This document shows, one piece after another, positions 1 to 7,044 of a DNA stretch of 15,070 nucleotides. Below the pieces are notes generated by a model. That model had not been told where the DNA came from, made no database searches, and saw nothing but the letters and a program-made list of their open reading frames with translations. Position 1 is the stretch's first letter; each line of letters begins with the position of its first letter. The translations under genes and the position numbers were made by a program. The stretch is from JAYVJM01 sp043769275 (GTDB lineage: Bacteria > Pseudomonadota > Gammaproteobacteria > Pseudomonadales > UBA7239), in NCBI GenBank assembly GCA_043769275.1, contig JAYVJM010000074.1, positions 1-15,070 on the forward strand, in the 5' to 3' direction.

Positions 1-116
1 CTCCGCCTCTTAATCCTATTGAAAAACTCTGGGCTAATCTCAAGCGTTTTTGGAGAAACCGCGTAAATATGACCTTGGATGAAATGATTGTTTCGTCTAC
101 TTATTTATGTGATTAA
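1..116 (+). CDS. IS630-family transposase, C-terminal fragment (cut by window edge)
   Basis: An open frame enters from the left edge (first full codon at 3) and stops at 114-116. Its 37 residues begin PPLNPIEKLWANLKRFWRN. The N-P-I-E-x-x-W block is the part of the DDE domain of IS630/Tc1-type transposases that carries the last catalytic acid, the Glu at about residue 7 of the fragment. In the family this enzyme cuts and pastes the element into TA dinucleotides. The remainder, TLDEMIVSSTYLCD, fits the usual short tail after the catalytic domain. The left part of the gene and the other end of the element lie outside the window, so whether the copy is intact cannot be judged. Confidence 0.85.
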   Translation, partial: PPLNPIEKLWANLKRFWRNRVNMTLDEMIVSSTYLCD

Positions 117-120
117 CTAT

Positions 121-141
121 AAACGGCTAAACGGCTAAACG
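121..141. repeat. Short tandem repeat, 8-bp period, next to the IS630 end
   Basis: Just after the transposase stop, the unit AAACGGCT occurs two and a half times in a row (121-141). It lies where the terminal inverted repeat of the element would be expected, so it may be part of the IS end or a transposase-binding site. The other terminus is not in the window, so this cannot be confirmed. Confidence 0.5.
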
Positions 142-282
142 ATTTTTCACGCACCGAGCCATAGAGCAAAAGAATCCTTGGGGAATGTGTATACGGCTTT
201 TGGACCTGAAATTTTTCGAGCTTGGGTCGTTCAAATAATTCAGACTGGAGATTGGGTGAGCTTGGCATGGGAAACTCTTTGA
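139..282 (+). pseudogene. Possible C-terminal gene remnant next to the IS630 element
   Basis: A 47-codon stop-free stretch without an ATG runs from about 139 to a TGA at 280-282. Its later part reads NVYTAFGPEIFRAWVVQIIQ and ends SLAWETL. The composition looks protein-like and the DNA is more AT-rich than recJ, so it could be the tail of a gene whose 5' part was displaced by the IS. I recognise no family. A stop-free run of this length can also arise by chance, so this is tentative. Confidence 0.2.
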
Positions 283-374
283 TCGGTTGTGGGCGGCAGT
301 TTAAATGAGCCCATCACCCTTTACACTGGCGGCCTGTATTTGCAAAACGTGCCCAATTTCCACACGAGAAAACC

Positions 375-2150
375 GTGACAAACACCCCAAAACACATTCG
401 CCGCTTTGATCTGCCCAACAGCGCCTCGTCCCCCACCACGTGGGACACGGTGCATCCGGTGCTGGCGCGCGTCTATCAACATCGCGGGGTGTCGAATGCC
501 GACGAGCTGGACTATCGCCTAGAAAAACTGCCTTCGCCGCACACACTCAAGGGGCTGCCGCAGGCTTTGGCGCTGCTGACGGATGCACTGGAGCGCAGCT
601 CGCGTATTTTGGTAGTGGGTGATTTTGATGCCGATGGCGCTACCGCCACCGCACTGGCGTTGCGTGCGTTACGGGCGCTGGGTGCCGCGCATGTCGATTT
701 TCTGGTGCCGAATCGCTTTGAATACGGTTACGGATTAACGCCTGAAATTGTGGCGCTGGCACTAACGCGCCAACCCGACTTACTCATTACGGTAGATAAC
801 GGCATTTCCAGCATCGAAGGCGTGGCGGCGGCGCGGGCAGCGGGCATCAACGTGCTGGTGACCGATCACCACGCCGGCGACCAGCTTCCCGAGGCAAATG
901 CCATCGTCAATCCTAACCAGCCAGACTGCCCGTTTCTGGATAAGTCGCTGGCCGGCGTGGGCGTGCTGTTTTATCTACTGTTGGCGTTGCGCAGCCATCT
1001 ACGCACGCACGGGTATTTCGCTGCACGTAACCTCAAAGAACCCAATCTTGCACAGTGGCTAGACTTGGTGGCACTGGGCACAGTGGCCGACGTGGTGCCG
1101 CTATCACGCATCAATCGCATATTGGTGCAGCAGGGTTTGCTGCGAATTCGTGCCGGCCACTGCTGCGCCGGCATTAAAGCCTTGGCGGAAGTGGCGGGAA
1201 GACAGTTGCCGCGCTTACACGCTGGCGATTTTGGGTTTGCCATCGGCCCGCGCCTGAATGCGGCGGGCCGTTTGGATGACATGAGCCTCGGCATCGAAAC
1301 GTTGCTGACAGACGACCACGACATCGCAAAACATTACGCACACGAGCTCGACAGCATGAACCGCGAGCGCCGCGCCATTGAGGCCGACATGCAGGCGGAG
1401 GCATTCAACGATCCGCGCCTGCAACAGTGGGCAGCACAAGATACCGATACACTGCCGTGGAGCTTGTGCCTATACGACAGCGCATGGCATCAAGGCGTGA
1501 TCGGGATTCTTGCCTCGCGCATCAAAGAACAATTTCATCGACCCGCCATCGTGTTTGCCAATGCAGATGCCGACACCATTAAAGGTTCGGCACGCTCGGT
1601 GCCTGGCTTGCATATCCGCGACGCATTGAACAGCATCGCCGCCCGTCACCCACACATTTTGAGCAAGTTTGGCGGCCACGCGATGGCGGCGGGTTTAACA
1701 TTAAAACACGAACATTTCGCAGAGTTTTGTGCGCTGTTTGAGGCGGAAGTGCGTTTTTGTTTGGATGAAACCGATCTAGAAGCCACGCTGGTAAGCGACG
1801 GCGAACTGGCAGCAAAGGACTTGTCACTGGAGCTGGCCGAAACACTGCGTGCCGCCGGCCCTTGGGGTCAGCGTTTTGCCGAACCTTTATTTGACGGCGT
1901 ATTTAACGTGAAAAGCCAGCAACTTGTGGGCGAACGTCATCTCAAACTGCGCCTGAGCCCATGCGCAGACTCCAGCATTGAACTGGATGCCATTGCCTTT
2001 GGCGTTGATGTCGCGCTGTGGCCGAATTTAGCCGTGCAGCAAGTGCATATTGCCTACCGGCTGGATGTGAACGAATTTCGCGGTCTGCGCACGGCGCAAC
2101 TGCTGGTGTTATACATAGAAAATCAATATAGCCCCGCCGACAATGCGTAA
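375..2150 (+). CDS. recJ: Single-stranded-DNA-specific 5'-3' exonuclease RecJ
   Basis: The product is 591 residues, close to the usual RecJ length of about 575. RecJ degrades single-stranded DNA 5' to 3' in recombination, base-excision and mismatch repair. The DHH phosphoesterase motifs are in order: DFDADG (83-88), DNGIS (141-145), DHH (164-166), and LVALGTVADVVPL near 231-243. The DHHA1 part carries KGSARSVPGLHIRDAL and FGGHAMAAGLTL near 400-450, and the last 130 or so residues correspond to the OB-fold. All metal-binding Asp and His residues visible in these motifs are kept. The start is a GTG at 375, the first codon of the frame, with only a weak GAGAA upstream. The gene stands alone and is convergent with the dehydrogenase gene downstream. 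Confidence 0.96.
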   Translation: MTNTPKHIRRFDLPNSASSPTTWDTVHPVLARVYQHRGVSNADELDYRLEKLPSPHTLKGLPQALALLTDALERSSRILVVGDFDADGATATALALRALRALGAAHVDFLVPNRFEYGYGLTPEIVALALTRQPDLLITVDNGISSIEGVAAARAAGINVLVTDHHAGDQLPEANAIVNPNQPDCPFLDKSLAGVGVLFYLLLALRSHLRTHGYFAARNLKEPNLAQWLDLVALGTVADVVPLSRINRILVQQGLLRIRAGHCCAGIKALAEVAGRQLPRLHAGDFGFAIGPRLNAAGRLDDMSLGIETLLTDDHDIAKHYAHELDSMNRERRAIEADMQAEAFNDPRLQQWAAQDTDTLPWSLCLYDSAWHQGVIGILASRIKEQFHRPAIVFANADADTIKGSARSVPGLHIRDALNSIAARHPHILSKFGGHAMAAGLTLKHEHFAEFCALFEAEVRFCLDETDLEATLVSDGELAAKDLSLELAETLRAAGPWGQRFAEPLFDGVFNVKSQQLVGERHLKLRLSPCADSSIELDAIAFGVDVALWPNLAVQQVHIAYRLDVNEFRGLRTAQLLVLYIENQYSPADNA

Positions 2151-2338
2151 GTCCTAACACAGCCTCTTTTCTAGGCTGCCAAACGCAGAGTTTGAGCAAC
2201 AACGTTCCATGCGACGGGCTTTTGTACCGCCACGAACAAGCAAAAACCCTACACGCCACTTACGAGCGTTGAAAGGGCTTGCTCATCCAGACAGTGTCCC
2301 GTGCGCATCAATGCATAAACACAGCCGCAGCGAGTCGC
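2151..2338. other. Convergent intergenic region with a small hairpin
   Basis: This separates the 3' ends of recJ and the dehydrogenase gene. It holds one perfect 6-bp stem, CAGCCT/AGGCTG with a 7-nt loop (2160-2178), which could end transcription. No T-run follows it on either strand, so it is a poor intrinsic terminator. I see no convincing gene: a 50-codon frame from 2209 overlaps the end of the dehydrogenase gene and lacks a ribosome binding site. Confidence 0.4.
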
Positions 2339-3136
2339 TTAGTGAATGCCTTGGTCTTTGAATTTTTTCCCTAGCGACTCGCCGCCATCAATAATCAGAT
2401 TTTGGCCGATCACAAACTCAGCATCATCGGAAGCAAAAAACAACACTCCACGCGCGATGTCCAGCGGGTAACCCGGGCGATTCATTGGCAGGGTTGCGCC
2501 CATACCTTCACCTACTTGCCGCGTTGTTTCTGCATCTAGCCCAATCGCATTGCCCACGAGAGGGGTGTAAACGCCGCCGGGTGAAACGCAGTTAACGCGA
2601 ATTTTCTGCTCGGCCAACTCCAGCGCGAGTGTTTTGGATAGTTGCAACACAGCCGCTTTAGCAGACTGATAAATGTGCGGCCCATAACCGGCTAAGGTCG
2701 CCGAAATGCTGGCTGTGTTAATAATGGCACCGCCGTGACCCTGTTTACGCATTTGTTCGGCTGCGTATTTGCAACCTAAAAACACTGAGCGCACCAACAG
2801 TGCGTAGGTGAAATCAAAGGCCTCTACCCCAATTTCTGCAAGCGTGCCGCGCGCGCCAAACGCGCCGGCGTTGTTGTGCATGATGTCGAGCTTGCCGAAC
2901 TCAGCTACCGCAAAGCTCACCAAGGCTTTTACGCTGTCTTCGCTCGTGACATCACACGCACAAAAGCGTGTATTACTGCCCAGCTCCGCCACGGCTTGCA
3001 GGCCGCCGTCTACGTTCATGTCGGCAATAACAACCTGCGCGCCCTGCTGCACAAACAGCTCTGCCACACCCCGCCCAATGCCGCTGGCACTGCCCGTGAT
3101 AATCGCCACTTTGCCTTTTAGTCGCTGTGTCTGCAT
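2339..3136 (-). CDS. Short-chain dehydrogenase/reductase (SDR), classical type
   Basis: 265 residues, typical of classical SDR enzymes, which are NAD(P)-dependent oxidoreductases with a Rossmann fold. Visible motifs are the dinucleotide-binding TGSASGIG (14-21), NNAG (88-91), the catalytic Ser143, and Tyr156-x3-Lys160, with SPGG after residue 184. The Asp near position 39 (VVIADM) at the end of the second strand suggests NAD rather than NADP preference. The substrate cannot be told from the sequence. The start was set at the ATG at 3136 because AACGAGG lies at good spacing before it and MQTQRLKGKVAIITG is the normal N-terminus; a longer in-frame extension would run into the end of purU. The gene follows purU by 28 bases on the same strand, so the two are probably cotranscribed. 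Confidence 0.9.
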   Translation of the reverse strand: MQTQRLKGKVAIITGSASGIGRGVAELFVQQGAQVVIADMNVDGGLQAVAELGSNTRFCACDVTSEDSVKALVSFAVAEFGKLDIMHNNAGAFGARGTLAEIGVEAFDFTYALLVRSVFLGCKYAAEQMRKQGHGGAIINTASISATLAGYGPHIYQSAKAAVLQLSKTLALELAEQKIRVNCVSPGGVYTPLVGNAIGLDAETTRQVGEGMGATLPMNRPGYPLDIARGVLFFASDDAEFVIGQNLIIDGGESLGKKFKDQGIH

Positions 3137-3164
3137 AAAAACCTCGTTGTAGTTGTACGTTATG

Positions 3165-4016
3165 TTAAAAAACGATGGTGCGATGGCCGTACACGATAAT
3201 GCGGTCGTCCAAGTGCGCACGCACGGCTTTAGCTAGGGTCACTCGCTCAATATCACGGCCTTTACGCACCAGATCAGCGACTGTATCGGCATGCGAGCTG
3301 CTCTCCACGCCCTGCGCAATAATCGGCCCTTCGTCCAAGTCAGCGGTGGCGTAATGCGCCGTGGCACCCACGAGCTTTACGCCCCTATCGTGCGCTTGGT
3401 GGTAGGGCTTTGCGCCTTTAAACGCGGGCAAAGTCGAGTGATGAATATTGATTATGCGATGCGGAAACGCACCTATCATTTGATCAGACAACACCTGCAT
3501 ATAACGCGCCATCACAATCAAGTCGATGCCGAGCTTCTGTAGGAGCGCGATTTCTGCCGCCTCTTGCTGCGCCTTGTTTTCATGATTGATCGGGAAAACA
3601 TGGTAGGGAATATTGAAAACATCCGCGAAATAACGCAGGTCTTCATGATTGGAAATAATGAGCGGAATATCGCACTGCAATTCGCCAATTTTGTGGCGCA
3701 GCAGCAAGTCATAAATACAGTGTTCGTATTTGGAGACAAAAAGCGCCATGCGTTTTTTCTTGTCCGTGAAAGACAATTGCCATTGCATCTGGTATTTGGC
3801 GCATTCCTGTTCCAGCGCAGCGTTAAATGCCTCACGGCTGACGCGCATATCCGTCATATCAAAAAAGACACGGTGAAAAAACACACCTTCATCGGAGTGC
3901 TGCTGCGCGTCGATAATCCCGATGTCATGCGCTAAAAACAAATTGGCAATAGCGGCCACCAAACCTCGACGGTCTGGGCAGCGCAACAATAAGGTGGCGG
4001 TATTAGGGCGGGGCAT
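3165..4016 (-). CDS. purU: Formyltetrahydrofolate deformylase PurU
   Basis: 283 residues, the usual PurU length. The enzyme hydrolyses 10-formyltetrahydrofolate to tetrahydrofolate and formate; the formate feeds PurT-dependent purine synthesis and the reaction balances one-carbon pools. The N-terminal 80 residues form an ACT domain (LLLRCPDRRGLVAAIANLF). The C-terminal half is a formyltransferase-like domain with the catalytic set Asn190, His192 (IINIHHSTLPAFKGAKPYHQ) and Asp228 in DLDEGPIIAQG. The ATG at 4016 is preceded by GAGAA and gives the expected N-terminus; the frame's earlier start would add 21 residues unlike the family. It is first in a likely two-gene unit with the SDR gene. A TAGAAT about 40 bases upstream could be its -10 box, but no good -35 is visible. 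Confidence 0.94.
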   Translation of the reverse strand: MPRPNTATLLLRCPDRRGLVAAIANLFLAHDIGIIDAQQHSDEGVFFHRVFFDMTDMRVSREAFNAALEQECAKYQMQWQLSFTDKKKRMALFVSKYEHCIYDLLLRHKIGELQCDIPLIISNHEDLRYFADVFNIPYHVFPINHENKAQQEAAEIALLQKLGIDLIVMARYMQVLSDQMIGAFPHRIINIHHSTLPAFKGAKPYHQAHDRGVKLVGATAHYATADLDEGPIIAQGVESSSHADTVADLVRKGRDIERVTLAKAVRAHLDDRIIVYGHRTIVF

Positions 4017-4107
4017 TGTTATTCTCACGAAAGACAAACGACAGAAAGGCCGCCATTCTAAGGAAAACAACCGCCACATGCACTTGAGACATTTATCGTG
4101 CGCAAAG

Positions 4108-4176
4108 CCGTTCGTGGTGAGCCGGTCGAGCCACGGCTTGCGTACACGATGCTCTTGGCAAGCGCAGGGCGAACGG
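4108..4176 (+). repeat. REP-like interspersed palindromic repeat, copy A
   Basis: Two palindromic halves in about 69 bp. The left half starts CCGTTCGTGGTGAG and folds through CGTGG/CCACG. The right half contains TTGGCAAGCGCAGGGCGAACGG, so the outer ends CCGTTCG and CGAACGG are complementary. It closely resembles the widespread family of extragenic repeats built on CTTCGACAAGCTCAGGGCGAAC. The reverse complement of copy B (5846-5909) aligns with it over the full length and is 22/23 identical in the first 23 bases. It lies between the ends of the channel gene and the start of purU. Confidence 0.75.
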
Positions 4177-4188
4177 TAATTTTTACCG
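4174..4188. other. Perfect small hairpin after the channel gene
   Basis: CGGTAA and TTACCG form a 6-bp stem around a 3-nt loop, starting inside the end of REP copy A and lying 5 bases past the stop of the channel gene. Read on the - strand there is no T-run after the stem, so it would be at best a weak or 3'-end-protecting structure. Confidence 0.4.
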
Positions 4189-4192
4189 CAAA

Positions 4193-5722
4193 TTAAGCGC
4201 CATCCAAACGAAAAAAACGGCGAATGCTGCTTAACACCTGTGATTTTTCTTGTTCAGGGCTCGCCTCGAATTGCTCGCTTTTCACGGCCGCCAATTGTTC
4301 GTTGCCTCGGTTCAAGGTTTGCGCAAACGCTTCCGCCAAAATGGGTCGCAGATGCAATATGTGTTCAAAGCTCGCCTTGCCTATGCGATAGCACTCTGCA
4401 TCAGTGTGTGCCGTGATCGTAAAGGCACGCGGCTCGCCCGTCATCAAGCTCCTTTCACCAAATACCCGCTTGGCAGACAGCGATTCTATCAAGCGGCGCG
4501 GCCGCCCCGGGCTTTCATACCAGACATCGACCGTGCCACTAATCAACACATACAGCCAATGCCCCTCCGCACCTTGCTGCGTAATCAGGCTGCCGCGCGC
4601 AAAAGGTGCGTACGTAAGCTTGCCCACAAGATACGTGATTTCTTCCTCATTTAACTCGGCGAACAAATCGATTGTGCGCAGCGTGCGCTCGCGTAACGCC
4701 ATTTCTTTCGCGCGTTTTAGCTCTCGCTCACTGCTATTTTGCGTGAAATTCACATCTATGCAGGGATGCGGCAGCCGGAAGCCGGCACGCTGTAGTGCCG
4801 AATAAATATGCGCACGCACCGCTGAGTCGGTGGGGTCGTCAAAGGCAGGGTCTGTGAGCCAGTAGCGCAGCGCATACTGGGCAACACCCTCTTTGAAATC
4901 CATAATCAAACATTGCGGGGCAGGCGTTTTGCTCACCATCGGAATATCGGCACTGATAACGGCCTGACTCACCGCCTTGATAATCCGCTGCGGTGCTACG
5001 GTATCGCTTGCAGAAAAATGCACCCAGCGCCGCCATTGCTGTCCCTCTTGGCTACCAACAATGCTGACTTTGGCTTTCATCAGCAAACTGTTGGGTAAAA
5101 TTACCCGCTCACCGTTGCGGGTCAAAATAGCCGTGTGCCGCCAGCGCACTTGCAGCACACGCCCACTGACATCCTCTACTGTGACCCAGTCCCCGATACA
5201 AATGGAGTCATCTAACTGCAACGCCAAGCCGTCCAGAATGTTGCCCAACGTGCCTTGCATGGAGAATGCGACAATGGCGGTGAGCACCGCCGACGTTGTG
5301 ATGATGCTCGATAATTCAACGCCCACGTAATGCAATTGCAGCATGCCCCAAGCCAAGCAAGCCAACAGCAGCAGCAAATCTTCCAGTATTCGGGGAGCCT
5401 CTATTTTGATGGCCGCCAACCACACGCGAAAGAGCGCCAGCCCGGTCAGACGAATCAGCAGCAGCCCTAAAAGCAGTCGCGCAAGCTCATCGAGCAGCGT
5501 CGCAGAAGCCAATTTAAAGGCAACGACCAAATGATTTGCGATAACCAGCACCGCCACCAGAGCAAGCGCCCACAGGCTGTTGCGCAGCCATTGGTGTGCC
5601 GCTGGCTGTTTACATAACATCAGCGCCAGAAAAACCCCATAGACAATGACAACCGACCAATAGTTGTCATTCCATGTGGCAGACAAAGCATGGGAAAAAT
5701 GCGCAAAGCCGGTCATCGGCAT
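4193..5722 (-). CDS. Mechanosensitive ion channel (MscS type) with C-terminal cyclic-nucleotide-binding domain
   Basis: 509 residues in the inner membrane. Hydrophobic segments lie near 22-38, 48-70, 80-100, 112-130 and 135-155. The last runs into the MscS pore and beta domain, with MQGTLGNILDGLALQLDD and IGDWVTVEDVSGRVLQVRWR, then TRNGERVILPNSLLM. A cNMP-binding domain follows at about 350-470 with the phosphate-binding cassette FGERSLMTGEPRAFTI; its Glu423 and Arg432 match the conserved ligand contacts. This architecture is that of the bacterial cyclic-nucleotide-gated (bCNG) branch of the MscS superfamily. Members may open in response to ligand, and many respond poorly to tension. Ligand identity is not visible. 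The ATG at 5722 has AGGG 7 bases upstream; a second ATG lies two codons in. It stands alone between two REP copies. Confidence 0.9.
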   Translation of the reverse strand: MPMTGFAHFSHALSATWNDNYWSVVIVYGVFLALMLCKQPAAHQWLRNSLWALALVAVLVIANHLVVAFKLASATLLDELARLLLGLLLIRLTGLALFRVWLAAIKIEAPRILEDLLLLLACLAWGMLQLHYVGVELSSIITTSAVLTAIVAFSMQGTLGNILDGLALQLDDSICIGDWVTVEDVSGRVLQVRWRHTAILTRNGERVILPNSLLMKAKVSIVGSQEGQQWRRWVHFSASDTVAPQRIIKAVSQAVISADIPMVSKTPAPQCLIMDFKEGVAQYALRYWLTDPAFDDPTDSAVRAHIYSALQRAGFRLPHPCIDVNFTQNSSERELKRAKEMALRERTLRTIDLFAELNEEEITYLVGKLTYAPFARGSLITQQGAEGHWLYVLISGTVDVWYESPGRPRRLIESLSAKRVFGERSLMTGEPRAFTITAHTDAECYRIGKASFEHILHLRPILAEAFAQTLNRGNEQLAAVKSEQFEASPEQEKSQVLSSIRRFFRLDGA

Positions 5723-5845
5723 GCTGAACCCTATCGCAGCGAGGCTCTGTTCTTTGTAGCAGAGAAAAGGCGTTTACGCTGGCGTTGGGAGCGCAGACGC
5801 GCGCTTGTAACTATCGCCAAAACGGCACATCAACTGAGGCAGCAC

Positions 5846-5909
5846 GCCCTGAGCTTGCCGAAGGGCGCTGCGTACACCAACTGTGACTCGACCAGCTCAC
5901 CACGAACGG
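5846..5909 (-). repeat. REP-like interspersed palindromic repeat, copy B
   Basis: GCCCTGAGCTTGCCGAAGGGC (5846-5866) is an imperfect palindrome of the classic REP type. It is followed by a second half ending CTCACCACGAACGG (to 5909). The whole is the inverted counterpart of copy A at 4108-4176 with the same order of halves and nearly the same spacing. It starts 10 bases past the glycosyltransferase stop in that gene's reading direction and lies upstream of the channel gene's start. Confidence 0.75.
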
Positions 5910-5919
5910 AAATAGAAAA

Positions 5920-7044
5920 TTAGGGTTGATCACGCTCGAATGGCGGGCAAAAAGGCTGCATGAAGGGCAAAGCCCAAAAAACTTGACGCACCGCATCTTC
6001 TGCGAAATAAGTGGTGATTTTTTGATTGAGCTTAATGCGCATCAGCGCCCTATCGTCGTCACTTTCTTGGTATTTTTGCAGCAACAAAAGGCTTAATGCC
6101 TGGCTGTCGCCAACAGCAAAAGAGCTGCCCACGTTTTCAATGGCTTCACTGTTGCCATTGCAGCGACTGGCAATACACGGCAGTTGCGCGGCAAAAGCCT
6201 CCAGCAGTGCCACCGGCATACCTTCTCGAATAGAGCTGAGCACAAACACATCAAACGCTGTCAGGTAACGATACAGCTCGGGGACATTGCCCATCAGCAA
6301 TACGCTGTCGGCTAATCCCAGCGCGGCAATTTGTGCGCGCAGTTTTTGCTCCAACTTGCCACGCCCAAAAATAAGCAGCTTGGCGTTTGGAATGTGCTGT
6401 TGTTGCTGATGAAAAGCACTGATTAACGTGGCCTGATCTTTGTCTGGATGCAAGCGGCCAACGCTCACAAACAGAAAGTCGTTTTCTGGCAGCTTCAGCT
6501 TGGCTCTAGCTTCTTTTTTATCAAGCTGATTTTCGCGGATTTTCACATAATCCAAGCCATTGTAGAGATGTTGAATCTGTGCTGGCGGCCACGCTGGAAG
6601 CCGCTGGCGCATATCGTCACGAATGGCTTTTGACACCCCCAGCAAGGCAATGTTTTTGCGTTTAATGTTGAGGTAAATACGGCGGAACAATCTGTCGGCA
6701 AAGCCATCAATATGGCTCACGCCAACACAAAAAAGCCCCTTGATGTGTGAGGCTATGTAAAGGGCTTTATAGCGGTGGGCGATGGCAAAAGAAAAGTCAT
6801 ATTTTTTGTGCAGCATTTTTATTTGCGCTATCTGCTTGCGTTTCAGGCCGCTGATGGCACGCGCATCTTGATCCAAAAAAATCACTTCTGCGGCACCGCA
6901 GTCCGCCGCCACCTGCGCATCCGGCACGCCCTTGATAAAAACGGTAATCACACGATAGGGCGTGTCTTTAAATAACGCAGCATATTGCTGCGCGACGCTA
7001 AGAAACGGCGCTTGGTAGTCATGGCACAGTAGCAGCATGTTCAT
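5920..7044 (-). CDS. GT4-family (GT-B fold) glycosyltransferase
   Basis: 374 residues. Retaining glycosyltransferases of this family move a sugar from a nucleotide donor onto a lipid or glycan acceptor on the cytoplasmic face of the membrane. The C-terminal donor-binding half is clear: VGRLHPDKDQATLISAF (195-211, with the basic residue for the donor phosphates) and the E-x7-E motif from Glu274 to Glu282 in REGMPVALLEAFAAQLPCIAS. YNGLD (161-165) marks the linker before the second domain. The N-terminal half is less conserved. The ATG overlaps the stop of the upstream kinase gene as ATGA (7041-7044), so translation is probably coupled. With a Kdo/WaaP-type kinase beside it, a role in lipopolysaccharide core or a related surface glycan is likely. 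I recall a comparable kinase-glycosyltransferase pairing in the P. aeruginosa LPS-core region, but I cannot check it here. Donor and acceptor are unknown. Confidence 0.88.
   Translation of the reverse strand: MNMLLLCHDYQAPFLSVAQQYAALFKDTPYRVITVFIKGVPDAQVAADCGAAEVIFLDQDARAISGLKRKQIAQIKMLHKKYDFSFAIAHRYKALYIASHIKGLFCVGVSHIDGFADRLFRRIYLNIKRKNIALLGVSKAIRDDMRQRLPAWPPAQIQHLYNGLDYVKIRENQLDKKEARAKLKLPENDFLFVSVGRLHPDKDQATLISAFHQQQQHIPNAKLLIFGRGKLEQKLRAQIAALGLADSVLLMGNVPELYRYLTAFDVFVLSSIREGMPVALLEAFAAQLPCIASRCNGNSEAIENVGSSFAVGDSQALSLLLLQKYQESDDDRALMRIKLNQKITTYFAEDAVRQVFWALPFMQPFCPPFERDQP

Noticed and set aside
2209..2361. A 50-codon + strand frame after recJ starting MRRAFVPPRT
   Set aside because: No ribosome binding site, overlaps the 3' end of the dehydrogenase gene and resembles no family.
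3564..3935. Long open frame on the strand opposite purU (123 codons)
   Set aside because: A shadow of purU, which has full family motifs; the antisense frame has no start signals or recognisable domain.
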